64,000 nucleotides of DNA, taken from Peribacillus kribbensis DSM 17871 (GTDB lineage: Bacteria > Bacillota > Bacilli > Bacillales > DSM-1321). Below the pieces are notes generated by a model. It was given only the letters and a program-made list of their open reading frames with translations. It did no database searches and had not been told where the DNA came from. The DNA is taken from contig NZ_KE387239.1 of assembly GCF_000430765.1 (NCBI RefSeq), positions 123,732 to 187,731 of the forward strand. Direction: 5' to 3'. A program made the translations under genes and the position numbers. Position 1 is the stretch's first letter, and the number at the start of each line of letters is the position of its first letter. Positions 35,243-42,233 of this stretch are shown here, in pieces.

Positions 35243-35660
35243 AAAATAAGCGAAGATTTCCCCGTTATATCCAGTTTGGAGCTTGTTTCGGGGAAGGGGG
35301 ATTTTTCCGCTTATGTAAAGTGAATATACTCATTTGGGCTTTCTTCTCCCTCTATTTGAGCTCTTTTTAGTCCTCATGACAAAATAAGGAGAAATTCTTC
35401 CTTTATGTATCAGTCCGGCTACATAAGCAAAAAAACAGCAGGAGGAATCTTATTTCTAGAGGACCGAAAGTTAAATAAGGGGAGGTTTTACCGTTAAATC
35501 CAAAATGGAGGTCATTTCTGGGGAAATAAGGGGAAGCTTTCCCCTTATTTTTAAAAAAACCGTCCATTTATGAATTTTTGAGGTAAATAGAGGGAATTTC
35601 TCCCTCTATTTAAGCTCGATTTACTCTTAATTTACGAATTAGAGGGAATTTTTCCCTCTA
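35243..35660. repeat. Cluster of about eight related short palindromes
   Basis: Units at 35243-35270, 35287-35317, 35344-35363 (half), 35381-35410, 35470-35500, 35524-35550, 35585-35611 and 35640-35660. The best is AAATAAGGGGAA-GCT-TTCCCCTTATTT (12-bp arms). Next are AAATAGAGGGA-5 nt-TCCCTCTATTT and TAGAGGGAA-3 nt-TTCCCTCTA. Other units are imperfect forms of the same consensus. There is no coding sequence in this stretch. Confidence 0.75.
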
Positions 35661-35734
35661 TGTATCTGCCCGGGTGCATAAGTGGATCCTTCAACCGATC
35701 AATCCTAGCTGTAGATATCAGTTGAACAAAAACA

Positions 35735-35780
35735 AAAGCAGTGTGGAGACAACTATTCGTTTTTCTCCACCTGCTTCTTT
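35735..35780. terminator. Terminator-like hairpin in the repeat region
   Basis: AAGCAG-T-GTGGAG (35736-35748) pairs with CTCCAC-C-TGCTT (35765-35776), followed by CTTTT on the plus strand; no intact gene is served. Confidence 0.45.
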
Positions 35781-35830
35781 TACGGACTTATGGACAGCCC
35801 CTTCGCTTTTTATTTGTTAATTTCTGCTTC

Positions 35831-35902
35831 AGGCATTCGCCTCCGCAAAGGCGGGAGGTGAGCCTCCTCAGCGCCAGCGGGGTCTCACCTGCCCCGCTAT
35901 TC
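35831..35902. repeat. Second GC-rich dispersed-type repeat element
   Basis: Contains GGCGGGAGGTGAGCCTCCTC and, downstream, GGGGTCTCACCTGCCCCGC; GGTGAG pairs with CTCACC to give a long imperfect hairpin. Related in composition to the element at 32643-32710. Confidence 0.5.
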
Positions 35903-35935
35903 TATTCATTTTCCGGCACAGTCACAACTCTGATC

Positions 35936-36214
35936 TTATATCCAGCCTTTTTCCTGAGCCGCAGCGATGGCCTCCACCCGGTTTTTGCAATCCAGCTTGC
36001 TGATGGCTTCAGACATATAATTCCGCACCGTGCCAGCAGACAGATACAGCTTTCCTGCTATTTCATTCGCTGTAGAGCCGGAGGCGGCAAGCCTCAGGAT
36101 TTCCTGTTCCCGGGATGTGAGCGGATTGCTTTCCTGCAGGACCCCATATACGAGTTCAGGGGAGACAAGGTCGTCTACCGACCCGTCCTTTAATAAATAG
36201 CCAGGACTCCTGCG
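35936..36214 (-). pseudogene. Truncated NarL/LuxR-family response regulator (DesR-like), C-terminal relic
   Basis: Minus-strand reading gives SPGYLLKDGSVDDLV (end of a receiver domain), then SPELVYGVLQE and a complete LuxR HTH: NPLTSREQEILRLAASGSTA, EIAGKLYLSAGTVRNYMSEA, KLDCKNRVEAIAAAQEKGWI, then TAA at 35938-35936. The receiver domain with the phospho-acceptor is absent, and about 12 residues are missing between DDLV and SPEL compared with DesR. No start codon or ribosome site remains. The 5' break coincides with a 15-bp direct repeat also found at 35199. A plus-strand open frame over the same DNA is its shadow. Confidence 0.85.
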
Positions 36215-36229
36215 CGGACAGCTCTAGAA
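36215..36229. repeat. Right copy of the 15-bp direct repeat
   Basis: CGGACAGCTCTAGAA; see the left copy at 35199-35213. Confidence 0.5.
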
Positions 36230-36323
36230 AGTGTAATGAATCAGCATGACAAATGTCATATTTTTCTTTAGGAGGTCCAGGAAAACGGTATAATGAAGGA
36301 AATAGAAAACGGGAAGTGATGAT

Positions 36324-36947
36324 ATGGAAACAGAGCTGTTAACGATTTTTGATGATGAAGGAAGAAGGATCGGTACGGCTGAACGCGGAGAGGCACATAG
36401 GAAGGGATATTGGCACCAGGCGATTCATTGCTGGTTTATCAGCCGTGAGGCAGGAGAGACGTTCATTTATTTTCAAAAGAGAAGTTCATCCAAGAAGGAT
36501 TATCCCGATTTATATGATATTACGGCTGCCGGCCACCTGCTTTCGCATGAAACCATTTCGGACGGAGTCAGGGAAGTAGAGGAAGAGCTTGGAATCTCCG
36601 TCACAATGGAGGAGCTTGTGAGCCTGGGTGTGTTGAAATACTGCATAGAGAAAAAGGAATTATCATTCATTGATAAAGAAATAGCCCATCTCTTTCTGTT
36701 CGAATATGAGGGGACCATGGAGGACTTCCAGCTTCAGAGGGAAGAAGTATCAGGCATTGTGAAGGCAGAGTTTAACAGCTTTATCGAGCTGTTTGAGGGA
36801 AAGAGGGAAGTTATAGCGATTACAGGTTTCGAGCTGCTGGAAGATGGACGCTCTGCAGTAGAAAAGGAAATCGGCCGTACAGGCTTTGTGCCGCACGACC
36901 TTTCGTACTATCGGAGTGTTGCAGATAAAATTACTGAAAACCTTTAG
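36324..36947 (+). CDS. NUDIX hydrolase (isopentenyl-diphosphate-isomerase-like subgroup)
   Basis: Soluble 207-aa NUDIX protein. The Nudix box runs from G70 to I91 (GHLLSHETISDGVREVEEEL plus GI), matching GX5EX7REUXEEXGU. The N-terminus (TIFDDEGRRIGTAERGEAHRKGYWHQ, in outline) is of the YfcD/Idi-like type, which usually hydrolyses nucleoside or isoprenoid-like diphosphates; the actual substrate is unknown. A GGGAAGTGATG ribosome region precedes ATG 36324. It ends 28 bp before a GNAT gene, so the two are probably co-transcribed. Confidence 0.88.
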   Translation: METELLTIFDDEGRRIGTAERGEAHRKGYWHQAIHCWFISREAGETFIYFQKRSSSKKDYPDLYDITAAGHLLSHETISDGVREVEEELGISVTMEELVSLGVLKYCIEKKELSFIDKEIAHLFLFEYEGTMEDFQLQREEVSGIVKAEFNSFIELFEGKREVIAITGFELLEDGRSAVEKEIGRTGFVPHDLSYYRSVADKITENL

Positions 36948-36975
36948 GCGGGTACATAAATGGAGGTAAGAGAAC

Positions 36976-37530
36976 TTGATCATTCAGCCGCAGCAATATC
37001 TTGTAAACGACTTACGCTATATCATCCGATCAGCAGTGGAAGGGGATGCGGAGGAATTATCCCGGCTAAGGGTGCAGATTGACGGAGAAACAGAAAATCT
37101 GGACCGGGAACGCGGAGAGGGCTTCATCGATGAAGCTGGATTCCGCCAGATCATAAGAGATGATTCAAAAAGACCTGGGAATCTTTTTTTAACAGCTGAA
37201 GCAGGAGGGAGAATCGTGGGGTTTTCCAGATGTGAAGGAAGTGAGCTGAAACGGCTTTCGCATAAGACCGAATTTGGCATTTGCATATTAAAGGATTTCT
37301 GGGGATTTGGAATGGGGAAAAACCTGCTCCAAGAAACCATCAATTGGGCAGACGCTTCCTCCATAAAGAAAATCACTTTATCCGTTCTAGAAACCAATGA
37401 AAAGGCTATTCAGCTGTATCAACGATTCGGATTTGAAACAGAAGGTGTATTAAAAAGAGATAAACTCCTTTCAGATGGAAAATACTATCATACAATTATG
37501 ATGGCCAGGTTTCACGTTTCGGGGGAATAA
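36976..37530 (+). CDS. GNAT-family N-acetyltransferase
   Basis: Soluble 184-aa acetyltransferase. The acetyl-CoA region is FGICILKDFWGFGMGKNLLQETINWA (in outline, GFGMGKNLL core), and the C-terminal motif is LSVLETNEKAIQLYQRFGFETEGVLKRD, close to RimJ/spermidine-type GNATs. The start is TTG 36976, with TGGAGGTAAG about 9 nt upstream. It follows the NUDIX gene closely. Substrate unknown. Confidence 0.85.
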   Translation: MIIQPQQYLVNDLRYIIRSAVEGDAEELSRLRVQIDGETENLDRERGEGFIDEAGFRQIIRDDSKRPGNLFLTAEAGGRIVGFSRCEGSELKRLSHKTEFGICILKDFWGFGMGKNLLQETINWADASSIKKITLSVLETNEKAIQLYQRFGFETEGVLKRDKLLSDGKYYHTIMMARFHVSGE

Positions 37531-37667
37531 AAGGTACAGGATTGGATGGGCAGCATGAGCTCTGTGTTAATTGTGCAGAGGCCTATTCAATGAGGTATTG
37601 TCTGTTTGCTAGTAATCTTGTATAATTAAACCATCACGTTATAGTTAGGAGGGGTTCCTTTGGGACT

Positions 37668-38057
37668 GTGAAACTCAGAATAAGTGAAGTAGCTCATCTG
37701 GCTAATGTTACAAAACGGACAGTGGATTATTATACGAATAAGGGATTGCTGCAGGCAGAACGTTCTCCTTCTAATTATCGGTATTATACAGAGGACGCTG
37801 TTGAACGGATCCAGTTTATTGAAAGCCTGAAAAAAGAAAAGCTTTCGCTGGAGCAGATTGCCGAAAGGCTGAAACAGGATGAACCCCATGAAGAGAACCT
37901 CGATGGCCTAAAAGCGAAGATTAAAGAGCTTGAATGCGATGTAGAGGAAATCGCCAGCATCCTTAAAGCCAATGGTTTTACGAAAGAAATGATTAAAAAA
38001 AATCTTTCTCCAGAAAGCATCTCCCTTATGCAGGCCCTTTTATTATTTCTGTGTTAA
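37668..38057 (+). CDS. MerR-family transcriptional regulator
   Basis: 129-aa regulator. The MerR winged HTH is at residues 3-70 (RISEVAHLANVTKRTVDYYTNKGLL...NYRYYTEDAVERIQFIESLK in outline), followed by a coiled-coil (about 75-115). No cysteine pair typical of metal-sensing MerR members is present. The start is GTG 37668; AGGAGGGG lies about 13 nt upstream, longer than ideal. It lies directly upstream of mpfA, as the MerR gene yhdQ lies next to yhdP/mpfA in B. subtilis, so regulation of mpfA is a reasonable inference. Confidence 0.82.
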   Translation: MKLRISEVAHLANVTKRTVDYYTNKGLLQAERSPSNYRYYTEDAVERIQFIESLKKEKLSLEQIAERLKQDEPHEENLDGLKAKIKELECDVEEIASILKANGFTKEMIKKNLSPESISLMQALLLFLC

Positions 38058-38149
38058 TCCCTCCGTTTTGATTATTTCCCACTTTTGAACTCTACAAAGA
38101 TATGGCCTGGAAGCCAGGCGAAGAATTTATTTTAAAATGTAAAATAAAC

Positions 38150-38198
38150 AGGAGGTGTATGGGAACTGACCCATCATCCCAAGGGTCAGTCCCTTTTA
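38150..38198 (+). promoter_or_regulatory. mpfA leader: ribosome site, 11-bp hairpin, then TTG start
   Basis: AGGAGGTG (38150-38157) is the only good ribosome site but lies 43 nt before TTG 38199. Between them GGGAACTGACCC (38161-38172) pairs with GGGTCAGTCCC (38183-38193), 11 bp with one bulged A, then TTTTA. Folding would leave about 10 nt between ribosome site and start. The same hairpin plus T-run could act as a weak terminator. An overlapping ATG at 38159 opens a 34-codon frame, but sits only 3 nt from the ribosome site. Confidence 0.55.
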
Positions 38199-39521
38199 TT
38201 GGACATAGTAAACTTAATATTTTTAGCTGTACTGATTGGATTGACAGGCTATTTCGTCGCGACTGAATTTGCCATCGTTAAAGTAAGGAGCTCGCGGATT
38301 GACCAGCTGATTTCCGAAGGGAAAAAAGGAGCGGTATCCGCGAAAAAAGTCGTTTCCCATATGGATGAGTATCTGTCGGCATGCCAGCTTGGCATTACCG
38401 TGACAGCCCTGGGGCTTGGATGGATCGGGGAGCCGACCGTTGAGAGCCTGCTTCATCCCTTATTTGCACATTTAAATCTGGGTGAGAGCATCTCACATGT
38501 GCTGTCCTTTGGAATCGCTTTTGCTTCTGTGACATTTCTGCATGTGGTAATAGGAGAGCTTGCACCGAAAACGATAGCGATCCAGAAGGCTGAGCAGATT
38601 ACCCTTCTATTCTCTGGAAGCCTTATCTGGTTTTACAAGATCATGTATCCGTTTATCTGGATATTGAACGGCTCTGCCCGTTTAGTCACAGGGATGTTTG
38701 GCCTTAAGCCGGTTTCTGAGCATGAGATGGCCCATTCAGAGGAAGAGCTCCGCATTTTATTGTCGGAAAGCTATAAAAGCGGCGAGATCAATCAAACAGA
38801 GCTGAAATATATGAATAATATCTTTCAATTCGATGAACGAATCGCGAAAGAAATTATGGTTCCAAGAACAGAAATGGTCAGTTTATCCATAGATGACAGT
38901 TTTTCGGATGTACTGAATACCATTAAAAGGGAAGGATATACTCGATACCCCGTCATTGACGGGGATAAGGACCATGTCATCGGAATTGTTAACATCAAGG
39001 AAATCATTACATCCAGGATATCCAACGGGGTCATTATGGATGGAGGAACATCGCTTGCTCCTTATATTAAACCTGTGATCCGGGTGATTGAGACCGTGCC
39101 GATTCATGACCTTCTGCTGCGGATGCAGAAGGACCGTGCCCAGCTGGCCATCTTAATTGATGAATATGGCGGGACTTCAGGGCTTGTAACCGTTGAAGAT
39201 ATTCTGGAGGAAATCGTGGGTGAAATCCGTGATGAATTTGACACTGATGAAGTGGCAGATATCCGAAAAATAAATGAAGGGCATTTTATCCTGAATGCGA
39301 AAGTATTAATCGAGGATGTAAATGACCTGTTAGGCATTCATCTTACTGAGGAAGATATTGATACACTTGGAGGATGGATCCTGACCCAGAAATTTGATAT
39401 TAAGGCTGGCGAGACCATTGGAGCCGAGCATTATGAATTTACGGTAAAAGAAATGGATGGCCACCAAGTGATCTCAGTAGAAATAAAAAATAAAACAGCC
39501 GAATTGATTTCCGCTGTATAA
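38199..39521 (+). CDS. mpfA: CNNM/CorC-family magnesium exporter, MpfA (YhdP)-like
   Basis: Membrane protein of 440 aa. The DUF21/CNNM transmembrane domain (about 1-190, including [19 protein letters not shown] and [13 protein letters not shown]) is followed by a CBS-domain pair (about 205-330, with [17 protein letters not shown] and [20 protein letters not shown] in outline) and a CorC_HlyC domain (about 345-430). Length and start (MDIVNLI) match B. subtilis MpfA, a Mg2+ efflux protein. The TTG start at 38199 has no adjacent ribosome site; a hairpin separates it from AGGAGGTG. A strong terminator follows. Confidence 0.9.
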   Translation: MDIVNLIFLAVLIGLTGYFVATEFAIVKVRSSRIDQLISEGKKGAVSAKKVVSHMDEYLSACQLGITVTALGLGWIGEPTVESLLHPLFAHLNLGESISHVLSFGIAFASVTFLHVVIGELAPKTIAIQKAEQITLLFSGSLIWFYKIMYPFIWILNGSARLVTGMFGLKPVSEHEMAHSEEELRILLSESYKSGEINQTELKYMNNIFQFDERIAKEIMVPRTEMVSLSIDDSFSDVLNTIKREGYTRYPVIDGDKDHVIGIVNIKEIITSRISNGVIMDGGTSLAPYIKPVIRVIETVPIHDLLLRMQKDRAQLAILIDEYGGTSGLVTVEDILEEIVGEIRDEFDTDEVADIRKINEGHFILNAKVLIEDVNDLLGIHLTEEDIDTLGGWILTQKFDIKAGETIGAEHYEFTVKEMDGHQVISVEIKNKTAELISAV

Positions 39522-39526
39522 TGAAA

Positions 39527-39572
39527 AAGAGGGCTGGCTCGGGGATTTTATCCCTAGCCAGCCCTTTTATTA
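39527..39572 (+). terminator. Terminator after mpfA
   Basis: AGGGCTGGCT (39530-39539) pairs with AGCCAGCCCT (39556-39565) with inner GGGAT/ATCCC pairing, then TTTTATTATT. Confidence 0.9.
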
Positions 39573-39664
39573 TTCTGATGCCCCAAAATAGCAAGAATGG
39601 TCAGGAAGGGATTCATATTTTCTATTATACTGTCTTGGAAAAAGGATAAAAGGCGGGATAATGG

Positions 39665-40126
39665 ATGGAATATAGAGAAGAAGTTAAGAGTTCATTTGTA
39701 GTAGTGGGATATATTGAAGCAGGAAAGTGGAGCGGCGATATGGTTTATCCCATTCCAAGTTTATGGGAAAAGGCACGAAGGTTTATTTCGGAATCAAATG
39801 CCGATGACCTAACAGGAATCTGCCTTCCTCCGAGGAGCGATCATTATTATTATACCTGTGGCATGGAAATCGAAGCTGTTGTATTTTCCAAAATAGAGAA
39901 TAACATGACCTTACATACATTTCCTGAACAGAGATATGTTGTCTTCACCCATATCGGTCCTTCCACGAACATCTCTCAAACGTATGGAGAGCTATGGAGG
40001 GTATTTGATCGGGAGGGTTATAAAATAAAGGCAGGAATGCCTGAGATAGAGAACGTAAAAGCATGTATGTATGGGAAAGAGGGAACACAGGAATACGAGA
40101 TGGAAATATGGATTCCTATTCAATAA
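39665..40126 (+). CDS. GyrI-like/AraC effector-binding-domain protein
   Basis: Stand-alone 153-aa small-molecule binding domain of the GyrI/SHS2 type, with no DNA-binding part. Typical features are the N-terminal strand SSFVVVGYIEAGKW, a tryptophan/acidic ligand pocket (PSLWEKARRF), the GMEIEAV strand, and the EYEMEIWIPI C-terminus that these proteins share (ExEI.IPI). It may bind a hydrophobic cation or act as an inhibitor or scavenger; function not known. Its ribosome site (GGCGGGA) is modest. Convergent with the aldo/keto reductase gene. Confidence 0.78.
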   Translation: MEYREEVKSSFVVVGYIEAGKWSGDMVYPIPSLWEKARRFISESNADDLTGICLPPRSDHYYYTCGMEIEAVVFSKIENNMTLHTFPEQRYVVFTHIGPSTNISQTYGELWRVFDREGYKIKAGMPEIENVKACMYGKEGTQEYEMEIWIPIQ

Positions 40127-40132
40127 CTCAAA

Positions 40133-40159
40133 AAAACAGCGGCAATTTGCCGCTGTTTT
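40133..40159. terminator. Perfect bidirectional terminator
   Basis: AAAACAGCGGCAA (40133-40145) / TTGCCGCTGTTTT (40147-40159), 13 bp perfect with the minimal loop partly opened, A-rich and T-rich ends. Confidence 0.92.
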
Positions 40160-40160
40160 A

Positions 40161-41006
40161 CTAGAAATTGAAGTTGTCCGGATCGGCACCAACACGCTCG
40201 TTCTTGTTCAATTCATCAATTGCTGCCATATCCTCTGAATTAAGCTCAAAATTAAAGACATCCGCATTTTCAATAATACGATGTTCTTTAACGGATTTTG
40301 GAATCGTCACCACTTCATTCTGCAGATCCCAGCGCAGGATGACCTGGGCAACCGTCTTGTTGTGCCTGCTGGCAATTTCTTTTAGAACCTCATTCTCAAA
40401 TAGTCCTCCCTGCATAAGCGGAGACCAGGCTTCAAGCTGGATGCCCTGCTTTTTGCAGTATTCACGGAGCTCAAGCTGGGAAAGCTGAGGGTGATACTCC
40501 ACCTGGTTCACCATCGGCTTGATCTCAGAATCCTGAAGCAGGTCCTCAAGGTGGTGGACATGGAAGTTGCTTACACCGATGGCACGTACACGTTTGTCAT
40601 TATAAAGCTTCTCCATAGCCTTCCAGGTATCCTTGTACTTTCCCTTCACCGGCCAGTGAATTAAGTAAAGGTCCAGATAATCAAGACCAAGGCGCTTAAG
40701 GCTTGCTTCATAGGCTTCCAGAGTGGATTCATATCCCTGGTCAGAGTTCCAGACCTTTGAAGTAATGAAGAGATCCTCGCGGGATAGGCCCGTTTCAGCA
40801 AGTGCCTGGGAGATGGCTTCTCCAACACCTTCTTCATTTTTATAGACAGCTGCAGTATCAATGCTCCGGTAGCCGTTTTTGATGGCTGCCTTTACGGAAT
40901 GGATGACTTCATCGCCATCTTCGACCCTCCAGACACCAAGGCCGAACCAGGGCATTTTTACACCATTATGCAGTACAGTTGTATCTTGTAAGCTGCTTAC
41001 AGTCAT
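40161..41006 (-). CDS. yvgN: Aldo/keto reductase, YvgN (methylglyoxal reductase)-like
   Basis: NADPH-dependent cytosolic reductase of 281 aa. Catalytic tetrad positions are visible: the Asp/Tyr region SIDTAAVYKNEEGVG, Lys in FITSKVWN, and His in YLIHWPVK. The C-terminal NADP-binding motif is IPKSVKEHRIIENADVF. Sequence pattern and length are very close to B. subtilis YvgN, which reduces methylglyoxal/glyoxal. ATG 41006 is chosen because AGGAGGT lies 7 nt upstream; a longer open frame upstream has no such site. Monocistronic. Confidence 0.92.
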   Translation of the reverse strand: MTVSSLQDTTVLHNGVKMPWFGLGVWRVEDGDEVIHSVKAAIKNGYRSIDTAAVYKNEEGVGEAISQALAETGLSREDLFITSKVWNSDQGYESTLEAYEASLKRLGLDYLDLYLIHWPVKGKYKDTWKAMEKLYNDKRVRAIGVSNFHVHHLEDLLQDSEIKPMVNQVEYHPQLSQLELREYCKKQGIQLEAWSPLMQGGLFENEVLKEIASRHNKTVAQVILRWDLQNEVVTIPKSVKEHRIIENADVFNFELNSEDMAAIDELNKNERVGADPDNFNF

Positions 41007-41111
41007 CGTTATACCTCCTGAATTTGCGGAATTTTCCATCATAAGTAAAGTATCCGCTTTCACGGGTCATGCCGTCAACTATATTGCCTGTAAACAGCTG
41101 GAGAAGGGAAT

Positions 41112-41149
41112 AAAAAAAACCTGTACGGCCGGCGCAGGCGGTACAGGTT
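41112..41149 (-). terminator. Terminator of the efflux/WrbA-like unit
   Basis: AACCTGTAC (41118-41126) / GTACAGGTT (41141-41149), followed on the minus strand by TTTTTTTTATT. Confidence 0.88.
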
Positions 41150-41188
41150 GAGAGAAGGTTTTTCATACTAGGTTCAATAGGCCTTTCA

Positions 41189-41587
41189 TTAATCCTTCTT
41201 TTGTTCCTTCATGGATTTAAGGGCTTTGCGGTAAGCATCGTCACCCAGTGATGTTTCTTTTGGCTGCTTCTTTTCAGGTTGAGCACCGTTATTCTGGGTT
41301 GCCTTGAAGTTTTGTAAAGCCTGGCGATAGCCATTATCCTGCATTTTAAACTTGTCGTCTGCTGGACGATTGTTCTGAGCTCTTCCAGGCTGGACTGTTT
41401 CTGCCAGAATGTCAGCTGCTGGCTGTTGATCTTCGCGGCTCTCGGCCGGCGGGAGATCCTTATTCAGCTGGCTGGCTGGATCGACCTGCGGCTGTTCAGC
41501 CTGGGAGGACATGGCTCGTGAATTGATACGGACCAGCAGGAACACCAAAACAAGGGCAACCACAGCACATATAATAATAATCATCAT
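41189..41587 (-). CDS. Small membrane-anchored protein with two C-terminal repeats, unknown function
   Basis: I do not recognise a family. The 132-aa product has one N-terminal transmembrane helix (residues 2-20, IIIICAVVALVLVFLLVRI), then a low-complexity, Gln/Asn/Pro-rich linker, and two similar short motifs, DNGYRQALQNFK (about 82-93) and DDAYRKALKSMK (about 115-126). The topology suggests a membrane tether presenting a small repeated binding motif to the cytosol or outside. It lies 89 bp after the WrbA-like gene on the same strand and ends before a strong terminator. Start ATG 41587 (or 41584) has only a weak ribosome site. Confidence 0.65.
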   Translation of the reverse strand: MMIIIICAVVALVLVFLLVRINSRAMSSQAEQPQVDPASQLNKDLPPAESREDQQPAADILAETVQPGRAQNNRPADDKFKMQDNGYRQALQNFKATQNNGAQPEKKQPKETSLGDDAYRKALKSMKEQKKD

Positions 41588-41676
41588 TTCTACTAATACC
41601 CCCCTTTAAACATAATCAAAAGCAAGTGCAAGCCAGCCTCTTATAAAGGGCTGGTCTTGATCTTGCCGGCAAAGGC

Positions 41677-42207
41677 TTAGATTACCTGAGCGAATCTTCT
41701 TGTGATGAGAGCGACACGCTCACCAAGTGCTCTGCCAAGCGCAGCCCCATTTTCAGATAGAACTTCATCACTATCGATCGGACAGGTAACGCCGACACCA
41801 TAATAAGATCCGTATGTTGCATTTTCAGGTATGTTGCCTGGAAGGCCGACGATAACCATTCCCTGATGAAGCATCGGGGTGATCAGGTTCAGCATGGTGG
41901 ACTCAATGCCGCCATGCTCGGTAGCTGTTGTACAGAATACAGCACCCACTTTATTAATCAGCTTGCCTTCAGCCCATAGATAGCCTAATTTATCAATCCA
42001 GGTTTTCAGTCCGGAGCTGATGGTTCCAAAGTGCCCCGGGCTTCCCCAGATGATCGCATCCATTTCCGGAAGCTGATAGACATCCGCTTCTTCTACCGAT
42101 TGAAGGAAGACTTCAGCGCCTTCCACCATTTGTGCTCCTTCAGCAATGGAAGCTGCAAGGGCAGCTGTATGGCCGCCTTCACTATCATAAACAACACAAA
42201 TTTTCAT
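41677..42207 (-). CDS. Flavodoxin-fold NAD(P)H:quinone oxidoreductase, WrbA-like
   Basis: Cytosolic FMN protein of 176 aa. The phosphate-binding loop is [19 protein letters not shown] near the N-terminus, followed by [20 protein letters not shown] and [15 protein letters not shown], which match the FMN-contact segments of WrbA. The enzyme group reduces quinones by two electrons. AAGGAGG precedes ATG 42207. It starts 26 bp after the DHA2 transporter gene, so it belongs to the same unit; detoxification of quinone-like compounds is the likely theme, by inference. Confidence 0.85.
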   Translation of the reverse strand: MKICVVYDSEGGHTAALAASIAEGAQMVEGAEVFLQSVEEADVYQLPEMDAIIWGSPGHFGTISSGLKTWIDKLGYLWAEGKLINKVGAVFCTTATEHGGIESTMLNLITPMLHQGMVIVGLPGNIPENATYGSYYGVGVTCPIDSDEVLSENGAALGRALGERVALITRRFAQVI

Positions 42208-42233
42208 AAAAAGTGCCTCCTTGTTTCGTTACG

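Noticed and set aside
35741-36193. A 150-codon plus-strand open frame
   Set aside because: It is antisense to the response-regulator relic, and its product has no recognisable features or ribosome site.
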